Shown: positions 36,356 to 44,477 of the stretch, one piece after another | Numbering within the stretch: the stretch's first letter is position 1 | Layout: each line of letters opens with the position of its first letter | Assembly: GCF_003253705.1 (NCBI RefSeq) | Contig: NZ_QKYU01000005.1 | Location: 62,001-126,000 of the forward strand | Origin: Humitalea rosea | GTDB taxonomy: Bacteria > Pseudomonadota > Alphaproteobacteria > Acetobacterales > Acetobacteraceae | Direction: 5' to 3' | Length of the DNA stretch: 64,000 nt | Position numbers and translations under genes: made by a program | Notes under the pieces: generated by a model | Told to the model about the DNA's origin: nothing | What the model saw: the letters and a program-made list of their open reading frames with translations, nothing else | The model's database searches: none

Positions 36356-37111
36356 TTAAGACAGCATCTGGAGATCGCCATCGATGGCAATGGCCTGGCC
36401 GCTGATGGTCCGGCCGCGCGGGCTGGCGAGCAGCAGGATCTGGTCGGCCAGTTGCTGCGGGCTCACGTAATCCTTGATGCTGGCATAGGCGAAGGCCTGG
36501 GCCTCGATCTCGGCGAAGGCGACGCCGCGGGCCTGGGCCTTGGCCTCCAGCACCCGGCGCTGCCGGTCGCCGGAGACGAGGCCGGGCAGGATCGCATTCA
36601 CCCGGATGCCGGCGCCGCCCAATTCGATCGCCAGCGATTTGGTGAAGCCGATCACGCCCCATTTCGCCGCCGCGTAAGGTGCCCGCATGCCGAAGCCGAA
36701 GCGCCCGGCGGCGCTGGAGAGATTGGTGATGGAGCCATTCGTGCTGCGCCGCAGCAAGGGAATCGCGAGCCGCGCGACATTGAACTGCCCGGTCAGGCAG
36801 ATCTCCAGGCAGCGATCCCAGTCCTCGGGGTTGATGTCCTCGACCAGGCCGGTCGGGCCGGCGATGCCGGCATTGTTCACCAGCACGTCGAGCCGATCGA
36901 TCCGCCCGAACATGGAGCCGACCGCCGCGCGATCCGAGACATCGCAATGCTCGCCGGTGATCCCGGCGGGGAGGGAGGCCAGGGCCGCATCATCGACGTC
37001 GCAGACATGGACGGAGGCGCCTTCCCCGGCGAAGGCCTCGGCGATGGCGCGGCCGATGCCGCCGGCACCGGCGGTGACCAGGACGCGCGCGTTGTTCAGG
37101 CCAAGATCCAT
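36356..37111 (-). CDS. short-chain dehydrogenase/reductase
   Basis: A 251-residue classical SDR. The cofactor loop is TAGAGGIGRAIAEAF, with a CDVDD acidic end suggesting NAD. NNAG is at residues 79-82. The catalytic Ser is in LSSAAG, with Y146-x3-K150 (YAAAK). It ends SGQAIAIDGDLQ. It oxidises or reduces a secondary alcohol or ketone. GAAGGAAGA precedes the start; a second ATG at 37117 is in frame. The start lies at the stop of the GntR gene, so regulator, SDR and isomerase form one operon divergent from the importer. Confidence 0.93.
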   Translation of the reverse strand: MDLGLNNARVLVTAGAGGIGRAIAEAFAGEGASVHVCDVDDAALASLPAGITGEHCDVSDRAAVGSMFGRIDRLDVLVNNAGIAGPTGLVEDINPEDWDRCLEICLTGQFNVARLAIPLLRRSTNGSITNLSSAAGRFGFGMRAPYAAAKWGVIGFTKSLAIELGGAGIRVNAILPGLVSGDRQRRVLEAKAQARGVAFAEIEAQAFAYASIKDYVSPQQLADQILLLASPRGRTISGQAIAIDGDLQMLS

Positions 37112-37113
37112 GA

Positions 37114-37764
37114 TCATTCTTCCTTCAATATGCCGCGCGCCTGGATGAAGGCGGCGGCTTCGGCGATATCGCCGGCAATGGCGGCGCGGGCCGCGGCGCC
37201 ATCGTGGGCGCGCAACGCGGCCAAGGCGGCGGCGTGGAACCGCGGCGCGGGGGAATTGGCGAGGCGGCGCGGATCGGCGCGCATGTCGAGGTTCAGCACG
37301 GGGCCCGCGAGCAGCCACAGACGCTCGATGATGCTTTGCAGCAAAGGCATGCGTGCAGCGGCATAGATCGCGAAATGCAGATCCCGGTTCAAGGCGACGG
37401 CGCGGCCGCCATCGGGGTTCTTGCGCCGCACGGCGGCGGCAAAGCTCCCCTCGATCCGCGCGATCGCTGATATATCGGCGGGAGTCGCGGCCATCGCGGC
37501 GCGTTCGGCGGCCAGGCCTTCCATTTCCTGCCGCAGATCGGTCAGTTCGGAAAACTGGAGCGCCGACATCACCGGCACCCGCACCGCGCGGTTCGGCGAG
37601 ACTTCCAGCGCGCCATATTCGGCAAGCCGGCCGACCGCGGCGCGGATGGGCATGGTGGAGGTGCCGAGCCGTTCGGCAAGGTCGCGCAGCGACAGTCTCT
37701 CCCCAGGCGCGACGCGTCCGGATGTGAGCAGGCCAGCAATCTGGCCATAGGCAGTTTCCCCCAT
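37114..37764 (-). CDS. GntR-family transcriptional regulator (FCD subgroup)
   Basis: About 216 residues. The N-terminal winged helix has YGQIAGLLTSGRVAPGERLSLRDLAERLGTSTMPIRAAVGRLAEYG. The C-terminal helical FCD domain holds LNRDLHFAIYAAARMPLLQSIIERLW, whose Asp/His residues bind metal and ligand. The ATG at 37764 (MGETAYGQ) gives a normal length; the frame is open to 37845. A GTGATCAC palindrome at 37826-37833 in the gap to the importer gene is a candidate operator. It probably senses the imported compound. Confidence 0.88.
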   Translation of the reverse strand: MGETAYGQIAGLLTSGRVAPGERLSLRDLAERLGTSTMPIRAAVGRLAEYGALEVSPNRAVRVPVMSALQFSELTDLRQEMEGLAAERAAMAATPADISAIARIEGSFAAAVRRKNPDGGRAVALNRDLHFAIYAAARMPLLQSIIERLWLLAGPVLNLDMRADPRRLANSPAPRFHAAALAALRAHDGAAARAAIAGDIAEAAAFIQARGILKEE

Positions 37765-37825
37765 GGTCGGGGGTGTCGTTTTTTGGCTGCTGGACAAGTT
37801 CGCGTTTCCCGCGCAACTATGAACC

Positions 37826-37833
37826 GTGATCAC
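37826..37833. promoter_or_regulatory. candidate GntR operator (GTGATCAC)
   Basis: A perfect 8-bp palindrome in the short region between the divergent GntR-family regulator and the binding-protein gene. FCD-type GntR proteins bind short dyads of this kind. The assignment is by position only. Confidence 0.35.
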
Positions 37834-37868
37834 AGTCGGCGGCAACAGCCGATCAGGAGGAAAGTAAC

Positions 37869-39092
37869 ATGCAAGTTTCTCGCCGCGGCCTTCTGGCCGC
37901 TTCCGCCATCGGCCTTGCGGCCCCCTCCATCTCCTATGGCCAGTCCGATGTCATCCGCATCGGGCATCTGACGCCGCGCACGGGCTTTCTCGGGCCCTTG
38001 GGCGAATATGCCGTGCAGGCGATCCAGCTCGCGGGCGAGGAGATCAATGCCGCCGGCGGCATCAACGGCAAGCGGCTTGAGCTGCTGATGGAAGACAGCG
38101 TCAATCCCCAGACCGGCAGCGCCAAGGCCGAACGCTTTGTGCAGCGCGACAAGGTCGCCGCCATCGTCGGCGAAATCAATTCCGCGACCGCGCTGGCCAT
38201 CGCCCAGGTCGTGAACCGCGAGCGCGTGCTCTTCGTGAACACCGGCGCCAATTCCGACGCGCTGCGCGGCTCCGATTGCCAGCGCTTCATGTTCCACGTC
38301 GAGGGCCAGAACTCGATGTATGTGAAGACGGTCGGCCGCGCGCTGGTCGCCAAGGGGCTGGTCCGCGGCAAGAAGTATTACGCGCTGACCGCCGACTACG
38401 CCTTCGGCCACGATCTGCTGCGCGTCGCCAAGAACTTCATGGGCGGCGCCGGCGGCACCGTCGCGGGCGAGGATCTGATCCCGACCGACCTCACCGACTT
38501 CTCGCCCTTCCTGCTGAAGATCCGCCAGGCGCGGCCGGACCTCGTGGTGGCGAACCTCGCGGGCGCGCAGATCACCAACTTCCTCAAGCAGTACTCGGAA
38601 TTCGGGCTGCGCTTCCCGGTCGCGGGCTTCGGCTTCGACACGGCGCTCGCCTGGGGCGCCGGCGAGGGCAACTTCCTCGGCACCTGGCCGGTGATGTGGC
38701 ACCACATGATCCAGGCGCCCTCGGCGCAGGCTTTTGTCCGCGCCTTCACGACGAAGTATGGCCGCCCGCCGGAGAACCAGGCCTGGGGCGACTACACCGC
38801 GCTCAAGCTCGTCGCCCAGGCGATGACCGCGACCCGCGGCACCGACGGGATGAAGATCGTCGAGCATTTCGAGGGTGAGGGCCGCATGGACATCCTCAAG
38901 ACCCGCGAAGGCTACTTCCGCAAGCGCGATCACCAGCTGATGCAGGAAGCCTATGCGGTGACGGCGCTGCCGCCGGCCGAGGTCAAGAACCGTTGGGACA
39001 TCTTCAGCCCTGGCGATGCGGTGCCCGCGGCGAATGAATCGCTGGAGGCCATCGCGGCCACGGCCGAAGAGAACGCCTGCACCTTCCGCTGA
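37869..39092 (+). CDS. branched-chain amino acid-type ABC transporter substrate-binding protein
   Basis: A 407-residue periplasmic binding protein of the LivK/peripla_BP_6 family. A Tat-like leader (VSRRGLLAASAIGLAAPSISYG) precedes DVIRIGHLTPRTGFLGPLGEYAVQAIQLAGEEINAAGGINGK. Family segments follow, including ERFVQRDKVAAIVGE and TDLTDFSPFLLKI. AGGAGGAAAG lies 6 bases before the ATG. Many such proteins bind amides, aromatic acids or short carboxylates, not amino acids. It is first in the importer operon and is followed by a strong hairpin that may lower expression of the membrane parts. Confidence 0.93.
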   Translation: MQVSRRGLLAASAIGLAAPSISYGQSDVIRIGHLTPRTGFLGPLGEYAVQAIQLAGEEINAAGGINGKRLELLMEDSVNPQTGSAKAERFVQRDKVAAIVGEINSATALAIAQVVNRERVLFVNTGANSDALRGSDCQRFMFHVEGQNSMYVKTVGRALVAKGLVRGKKYYALTADYAFGHDLLRVAKNFMGGAGGTVAGEDLIPTDLTDFSPFLLKIRQARPDLVVANLAGAQITNFLKQYSEFGLRFPVAGFGFDTALAWGAGEGNFLGTWPVMWHHMIQAPSAQAFVRAFTTKYGRPPENQAWGDYTALKLVAQAMTATRGTDGMKIVEHFEGEGRMDILKTREGYFRKRDHQLMQEAYAVTALPPAEVKNRWDIFSPGDAVPAANESLEAIAATAEENACTFR

Positions 39093-39101
39093 CCGCGTAA
39101 C

Positions 39102-39124
39102 GGGGGCCGCGATCCGCGGCCCCC
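39102..39124 (+). terminator. intercistronic hairpin between binding protein and livH
   Basis: A perfect 10-bp stem of GC pairs (39102-39111 with 39115-39124) closes a 3-nt loop, 10 bases after the binding-protein stop. It has no T run. In ABC importer operons such hairpins reduce read-through or protect the binding-protein mRNA. Confidence 0.6.
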
Positions 39125-39143
39125 CTCCACGGGGATTCCCGAC

Positions 39144-40019
39144 TTGGAAATCGTCTTCGTCTTCGAGCAGGTCCTCAACGGGCTGCTGATCGGCGCCTTC
39201 TATCTGCTGATCGCGCTTGGGCTGTCGCTCATCTTCTCGCTCGGCGGGATCGTCAATCTCGCGCATGGCGCGTTTTTCGCGCTGGGCGCCTATCTGACCG
39301 TGGCGCTGGCGCCGACGATCGGCTTCGGGGGCGCCTTCGTGGTCTCGCCGGTGCTGGTCGGGCTGCTCGGCCTGCTGGTCGAACGCTTCCTGTTGCGACG
39401 CTTCTATCGCGGCGATCCGATCCTGGGGCTGCTGCTGACCTTCGGCCTCGCCATGGTCGCCGAGCAGGCGTTCCGCATGATCTGGGGCGCGGCCCCGGTG
39501 CCCTTCTCGATCCCGATGGCGCTGCGTGGCCAGGTCATCATCGGCGAGCTGATCTTCTCGCGCTACCGCCTGCTGATCCTGCTGGTCGCCGCCATCGCGG
39601 TGCTCGGGCTCTGGCTGCTGCTGACGCGCACCGCCTTCGGGCGCGTCGTGCGGGCCGGCGTGCAGAACCCCGACATGGTCGCCGCCCTCGGCATCTCGCT
39701 GAAGCCCTATATGAGTGCGGTGGTCGCCATCGCGGTCGGGCTCGCCGCCCTTGCCGGTGTGATGTCGGCGCCGATCACCGGCGTGCATCCGGCCATGGGC
39801 GCGGAGATCCTCACCTTCGCCTTCGTCGTCGTCGTCATCGGCGGACTCGGTTCCTTCTGGGGGGTGGTCGCGGCCGCCTTCATCGTCGGCGTCGTGCGCG
39901 GCCTTGCCGCCTATTATGTGCCGTCGGCCACGGAGGCCTCGGTCTATCTCCTCATGGTGCTCGTCCTGCTGCTGCGCCCGCGCGGCCTGTTCGGCGAACG
40001 CATCCAGAAGTTCGAGTGA
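39144..40019 (+). CDS. livH: LivH-type ABC transporter permease
   Basis: A 291-residue permease with about eight predicted helices. It begins VFEQVLNGLLIGAFYLLIALGLSLIFSLGGIVNLAHGAFFALGAY and contains FAFVVVVIGGLGSFWGVVAAAFIVGV, the EAA-like coupling region of the LivH family. The start is a TTG at 39144; no better ATG fits the conserved N-terminus. It lies 51 bp after the binding protein and 6 bp before the LivMGF fusion. Confidence 0.92.
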   Translation: MEIVFVFEQVLNGLLIGAFYLLIALGLSLIFSLGGIVNLAHGAFFALGAYLTVALAPTIGFGGAFVVSPVLVGLLGLLVERFLLRRFYRGDPILGLLLTFGLAMVAEQAFRMIWGAAPVPFSIPMALRGQVIIGELIFSRYRLLILLVAAIAVLGLWLLLTRTAFGRVVRAGVQNPDMVAALGISLKPYMSAVVAIAVGLAALAGVMSAPITGVHPAMGAEILTFAFVVVVIGGLGSFWGVVAAAFIVGVVRGLAAYYVPSATEASVYLLMVLVLLLRPRGLFGERIQKFE

Positions 40020-40025
40020 CCGAAG

Positions 40026-42533
40026 ATGCGTGAGCTCCGTTCCCTTCTCATCGCCCTGGTGGCGCTGATCCTGCTGCCCTTCGCACTCGATGTGCTGGGG
40101 CTGACCACGAAGACCGCGACCGATGTCGTGATCTTCGCCATCGCCGCCATGGGGCTGAACATCCTCGTCGGCACCACCGGCCTTGTCTCCTTCGGGCATG
40201 GCGTCTGGTTCGGGCTCGGCGCCTTCGCCGCGGCGATCCTGCAACGCGAGTTCATGCCGGGCTCGGTGATCGGGCCGGGGGTTGGCGCGCTGCTGATCGT
40301 GGGCCTCGGCTCGGCGGTCGCGGGGCTTGTGATCCTGCGCCGGCGCGGGGTGTATTTCTCGCTGCTGACCCTGGCGCTGACAGCGATGTTCTATGCCATC
40401 GCCTTCCGCTGGACCGATCTGACCGGCGGGGAGAACGGCCTCGGCGGCATCGAACGTCGGGGGCTGCTGGACGACTCCAACTGGTATTACGCGCTGGTCG
40501 CGGTGATCGCCTTCGGCGTCTGCGCCGCGCTGTGGCGCTTCCATGCCTCGCCGGTCGGCACCGTGCTGGTCGCGATCCGCGAGAATGAGCAGCGCGCCGG
40601 CTTCGTCGGCTACAACACCAACCACTACAAGCTGCTCGCCTTCGTGGCCTCCGCGAGCCTGACGGCGCTGGCCGGCGTGCTCAGCGTCTTCAACCACCGC
40701 TTCGCCAGCGCCGATCCGATGACCATCGCCTTCTCGGGCGAGTTGCTGGCCATGGTGGTCATCGGCGGCATGCGCTCCTTCCTCGGCCCCGCCTTGGGCG
40801 CGCTGTTCTACATCCTGTTCCGCGAATTCCTGTCGATCTACACGGCGAACTGGCTGCTGATCTTCGGCCTGCTCTTCGTCTGCTTCATCATCTTCAGCCC
40901 GACCGGGCTCGTCGGTGTCGCCGCGCGGCTACTGGCGCCCTTCCTGCCCAAGGCGCCGGATCTGGCCGCGGCGATGGCCGCGCGCCGGGTCGAGGACCCG
41001 ACCCCCGTGCCCGCCGCCTTCATCCGCCCCGGCTCCGGCACGGGCCCGGTGCTGGAGGCCAAGGGTCTGCAAAAATCCTTCGGCGGCATTCGCGCGGTGC
41101 GTGATGTGTCCTTCGCCGTTGCGGATCGGACCCTGCATGCGCTGATCGGCCCGAATGGCGCGGGCAAAACCACCGCCTTCAACCTGCTCTCCGGCCTGTT
41201 CGCGCCGGATCGCGGCACCGTCACGCTCGATGGCCGCCAGGTGGCGGGGATGGAGCCCTATGCCATCACCCGGGCGGGGCTCGGGCGGTCCTTCCAGATC
41301 ACCAACCTCTTCCCCGGCCTGTCGATCGAGGAAAACATCCGCCTCGCCATCCAGGCGCGGCACGCCTCGCGCTTCGCGCCGCTGCGCTCGGCCCATGCCA
41401 TCGCCGCGATCAACGAGGAAACGGCGCTGCTGGTGCGCTGGATGGGGCTTGCCGGCATCGAGCATGCCGAGGCCGGCGCGCTCTCCTATGGCGGGCAGCG
41501 TCTTGTGGACATGGCGCTGGCGCTGGCGACGCGGCCGCATATCCTGTTGCTGGATGAGCCGCTCGCGGGGCTTGCCGCCGCCGAACGCCAGCGCGTCGGC
41601 GATCTGATCAAGCGCCTGTCCACGGACATTCCCGTGCTGCTGGTCGAACACGACATCGACCGCGTCTTCCAGATCGCCGATCGCGTCACCGTCATGAATG
41701 ATGGCGAAGTGCTCGTGGATGGCGGCGTCGAGGATGCGCGCACCGATGAACGGGTGCAGGCGGTCTATCTCGGCAGCGGCGCGCATGCCGTGGCCTCCAA
41801 GCCCCGCGCCTCGGCGGTGGAGCCCGAGGCGATGCTGGTGATCGACCAGGTCAACACCTACTACGGCAAGAGCCACATCCTGCGCGACGTCTCGCTGACG
41901 CTACGCAAAGGCGAGGTGATGGCGCTGCTCGGGCGCAATGGCGCGGGCAAATCCACGCTGCTCAAGACCATCATGGGCACCGCCCCCCCGGCCCGCGGCA
42001 GCGTGATGCTGGCCGGTGACGAGTTGGCGGGGCTCTCGGCCGATCGCGCGGCACGGCTCGGCGTCGGCTTCGTGCCGCAGGGGCGTGGGCTCTTCGCGGG
42101 GATGAGCGTGCAGGACAACCTCGGCTTGGGGCGCCTCAAGCGCATCACCGGCGCCGGGCGGCATTGGGAGGAGGAGCGCGTGCTCGAATTCTTCCCGCGC
42201 CTCAAGACCCGTTGGAAGGTCGCGGCCGATCATCTTTCGGGTGGCGAACAGCAGATGGTCGCGGTTGCCCGCGCGCTGATGGGCGATACCCGCGTGCTGC
42301 TGCTGGACGAACCCTTCGAGGGCCTCTCCCCGGCGATCTCGGAGGAACTCTTCGAGGCCTTCGACAAGCTGCGCCACGAGGTCTCGATCATTCTGGTCGA
42401 TCACCATCTCGACCTGGCGCTTGCCCTGTCGGATACCACGGTGGCGTTGGAGCGCGGCAGCGTGACCTGGAGCGGTGAAAGCCGCCTGCTCCGCGACGAC
42501 GAAGACCTGCGACGGAAGGTGCTGTGGCTGTGA
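40026..42533 (+). CDS. fused LivM permease - LivG ATPase - LivF ATPase
   Basis: An 835-residue single polypeptide with three importer subunits. Residues 1-310 are a LivM permease (about nine helices; GLVSFGHGVWFGLGAF and VIGGMRSFLGPALGALFY). Residues about 340-580 are a LivG ATPase (Walker A GPNGAGKT near 375, signature LSYGGQ, Walker B LLLDEPLAG). Residues about 600-835 are a LivF ATPase (Walker A GRNGAGKS near 636, signature LSGGEQQ, Walker B LLLDEPFEG). These are separate proteins in E. coli and in the second liv operon here. No stop or frameshift occurs at the joins. The next gene begins inside its end. Confidence 0.93.
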   Translation: MRELRSLLIALVALILLPFALDVLGLTTKTATDVVIFAIAAMGLNILVGTTGLVSFGHGVWFGLGAFAAAILQREFMPGSVIGPGVGALLIVGLGSAVAGLVILRRRGVYFSLLTLALTAMFYAIAFRWTDLTGGENGLGGIERRGLLDDSNWYYALVAVIAFGVCAALWRFHASPVGTVLVAIRENEQRAGFVGYNTNHYKLLAFVASASLTALAGVLSVFNHRFASADPMTIAFSGELLAMVVIGGMRSFLGPALGALFYILFREFLSIYTANWLLIFGLLFVCFIIFSPTGLVGVAARLLAPFLPKAPDLAAAMAARRVEDPTPVPAAFIRPGSGTGPVLEAKGLQKSFGGIRAVRDVSFAVADRTLHALIGPNGAGKTTAFNLLSGLFAPDRGTVTLDGRQVAGMEPYAITRAGLGRSFQITNLFPGLSIEENIRLAIQARHASRFAPLRSAHAIAAINEETALLVRWMGLAGIEHAEAGALSYGGQRLVDMALALATRPHILLLDEPLAGLAAAERQRVGDLIKRLSTDIPVLLVEHDIDRVFQIADRVTVMNDGEVLVDGGVEDARTDERVQAVYLGSGAHAVASKPRASAVEPEAMLVIDQVNTYYGKSHILRDVSLTLRKGEVMALLGRNGAGKSTLLKTIMGTAPPARGSVMLAGDELAGLSADRAARLGVGFVPQGRGLFAGMSVQDNLGLGRLKRITGAGRHWEEERVLEFFPRLKTRWKVAADHLSGGEQQMVAVARALMGDTRVLLLDEPFEGLSPAISEELFEAFDKLRHEVSIILVDHHLDLALALSDTTVALERGSVTWSGESRLLRDDEDLRRKVLWL

Positions 42534-43438
42534 AGAGTGTAGCGATTGTCGGCAGCGGCCTGATCGGCCGCGCCTGGGCGATGATCTTTGCCCGTGGCGG
42601 CTATGCGGTGCGGTTGTTCGATCCGATGGAGGGTGTGGCCGCCAACGCCGTCGGGCTCTGCGCCCAGGGGCTGCGCGACCTTGCCGAGGCCGGGCTCTGC
42701 GACGACCCGGCCGGGGCCGCCGCGCGCATCTCTGCCGCCGAGACCTTGGGCGATGCCGTCGCCGGTGTCGTGCTGGTGCAGGAGAACGGGCCGGAACTCG
42801 CCGACATCAAGCGCCAGATCTATGCCGATCTCGACCGCCTGGCGCCGCCGGATGCGATCCTCGCCTCCTCCAGCAGCGCCATCCGCATCAGCCTGTTTGC
42901 CGAGGATCTGCACGGCCGCGCCCGTTGCCTGATCGCGCATCCGGTGAACCCGCCGCATCTGATCCCGGTCGTCGAATTGTCCGGTGCCGAGTTCACCGCG
43001 CCCGAGGTCATCGCCCGCGCCCATGCGATCTATGAGGAGATCGGCCAGGTGCCGATCACCGTGCTGAAGGAGATCGAGGGCTTCATCCTCAACCGCCTGC
43101 AAGGCGCGCTGCTGGCCGAGGCGTTTCGGCTGGTCGATGAGGGCTACGTGACCCCGCAGGACCTGGACAAGACGGTGAAGGACGGGCTCGGCCTGCGCTG
43201 GGCCTTCATGGGCCCGTTCGAGACCATCGAGTTGAACGCGCCGGGCGGCATCGCCGATTACTGCGCGCGCTACACCGGCTTCTACAAGCGGCTGGCCGCC
43301 GCCCCGCCGGCGCCCGAGGTTTACGACACGCAGCGCGTCGCCGAACAATGGCCCACCACTACCGACCTGCCCGCGAAAATGCGGTGGCGCGACCAGAAAC
43401 TCGCAGCCCTGCGCGCCCATAAGAAGCAAGAGGACTGA
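42524..43438 (+). CDS. 3-hydroxyacyl-CoA dehydrogenase family, lambda-crystallin/CRYL1-like
   Basis: A 304-residue NAD-dependent beta-hydroxy acid dehydrogenase. The Rossmann loop is VAIVGSGLIGRAWAMIFARGG. The catalytic histidine is in CLIAHPVNPPHLIPVVEL, followed by FILNRLQGALLAEAFRLVDEG and the C-terminal LGLRWAFMGPFETIELNAPGG. This pattern fits CRYL1 (L-gulonate 3-dehydrogenase) and carnitine 3-dehydrogenases, which oxidise free beta-hydroxy acids, not CoA esters. The GTG start overlaps the importer fusion by 10 bp. It probably makes the beta-keto acid cleaved by the next gene's product. Confidence 0.9.
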   Translation: MAVKSVAIVGSGLIGRAWAMIFARGGYAVRLFDPMEGVAANAVGLCAQGLRDLAEAGLCDDPAGAAARISAAETLGDAVAGVVLVQENGPELADIKRQIYADLDRLAPPDAILASSSSAIRISLFAEDLHGRARCLIAHPVNPPHLIPVVELSGAEFTAPEVIARAHAIYEEIGQVPITVLKEIEGFILNRLQGALLAEAFRLVDEGYVTPQDLDKTVKDGLGLRWAFMGPFETIELNAPGGIADYCARYTGFYKRLAAAPPAPEVYDTQRVAEQWPTTTDLPAKMRWRDQKLAALRAHKKQED

Positions 43439-43443
43439 TCCCC

Positions 43444-44373
43444 ATGGCCAAGCCGCGCCCCGTCATCATCACCTGCGCCGTCACCGGCGCGATCCACACC
43501 CCCAGCATGTCGCCGCATCTGCCGATCACCGCCTCCGAGATCGCCGAGGCCGCGATCGGCGCCGCCGAGGCGGGCGCGGCCATCGTCCATCTGCATGCGC
43601 GCAACCCCGTGGACGGCAGCCCGGACCAGTCGCCCGAGGCCTTCGCCCCCTTCCTCGGCGTCATCAAGCAGGCGTCCAACTGCGTGATCAACATCACCAC
43701 CGGCGGCGCGCCGACGATGACGATCGAGGAGCGCGTCCGCCCCGCCGCGACCCACAAGCCCGAGGTCGCCTCGCTGAACCTCGGCTCGATGAACTTCGGC
43801 CTGTTCGGGATGCTGAACCGCTTCAAGGAGTTCAAGCATCCCTGGGAGAAGCCCTACCTCGAAAACAAGGACATCATCTTCCGCAATTCGTTCAAGGATA
43901 TCGAATACATCCTGACGACCTGCGCCGGGAACAACACCCGGTTCGAGTTCGAGTGCTACGACACCTCGCATCTCTACAACCTGAAATACTTCTTCGATCA
44001 GGGGCTGGTGCAGGCGCCGCTGTTCATCCAGACGGTGTTCGGCCTGCAAGGCGGCATCGGCGCGCATCCGGATGACGTGCTGCACATGAAGCGCACCGCC
44101 GACCGCCTGTTCGGCGACAACTACCAGTGGTCGGTGCTGGGTGCGGGGTCCAACCAGCTCAAGATCGCCGCCATGGCCGCGGCGATGGGCGGCAATGTCC
44201 GTGTCGGGCTGGAGGACAGCCTCTGGGCCGGCCCCGGCCGCCTCGCCGCGAGCAACGCCGAGCAGGTCCGCCTGGTGCGCCAGATCATCGAGAGCCTCGG
44301 CCTTTCGGTCGCGACCCCGGATGAGGCGCGCGAGATCCTCAGCCTCAAGGGCGGCGACAAGACCGCCTTCTGA
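43444..44373 (+). CDS. beta-keto acid cleavage enzyme (BKACE, DUF849)
   Basis: A 309-residue TIM-barrel enzyme of the DUF849/BKACE family. VIITCAVTGAIHTPSMSPHLPIT opens the protein. H49 and H51 in IVHLHARNP bind zinc, with a later Glu in RVGLEDSLW. Known members cleave a beta-keto acid with acetyl-CoA to acetoacetate and a new CoA ester (for example 3-keto-5-aminohexanoate or dehydrocarnitine). The dehydrogenase five bases upstream probably supplies the substrate. The identity of that substrate is open. A hairpin (44433-44456) follows the operon. Confidence 0.93.
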   Translation: MAKPRPVIITCAVTGAIHTPSMSPHLPITASEIAEAAIGAAEAGAAIVHLHARNPVDGSPDQSPEAFAPFLGVIKQASNCVINITTGGAPTMTIEERVRPAATHKPEVASLNLGSMNFGLFGMLNRFKEFKHPWEKPYLENKDIIFRNSFKDIEYILTTCAGNNTRFEFECYDTSHLYNLKYFFDQGLVQAPLFIQTVFGLQGGIGAHPDDVLHMKRTADRLFGDNYQWSVLGAGSNQLKIAAMAAAMGGNVRVGLEDSLWAGPGRLAASNAEQVRLVRQIIESLGLSVATPDEAREILSLKGGDKTAF

Positions 44374-44432
44374 GGACCGCCTTTTGGGGGCTGCCATCTG
44401 GGCACCACGGCTCTGCCTCGCATCCGCCATAA

Positions 44433-44456
44433 GGCCCTGGCATAAACGCCAGGGCC
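44433..44456 (+). terminator. hairpin after the BKACE gene
   Basis: GGCCCTGGC (44433-44441) pairs perfectly with GCCAGGGCC (44448-44456) around ATAAAC. It separates the importer/catabolic operon from galE; no T run follows. Confidence 0.6.
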
Positions 44457-44477
44457 GCAGTGGCCTGGACACGAGAC

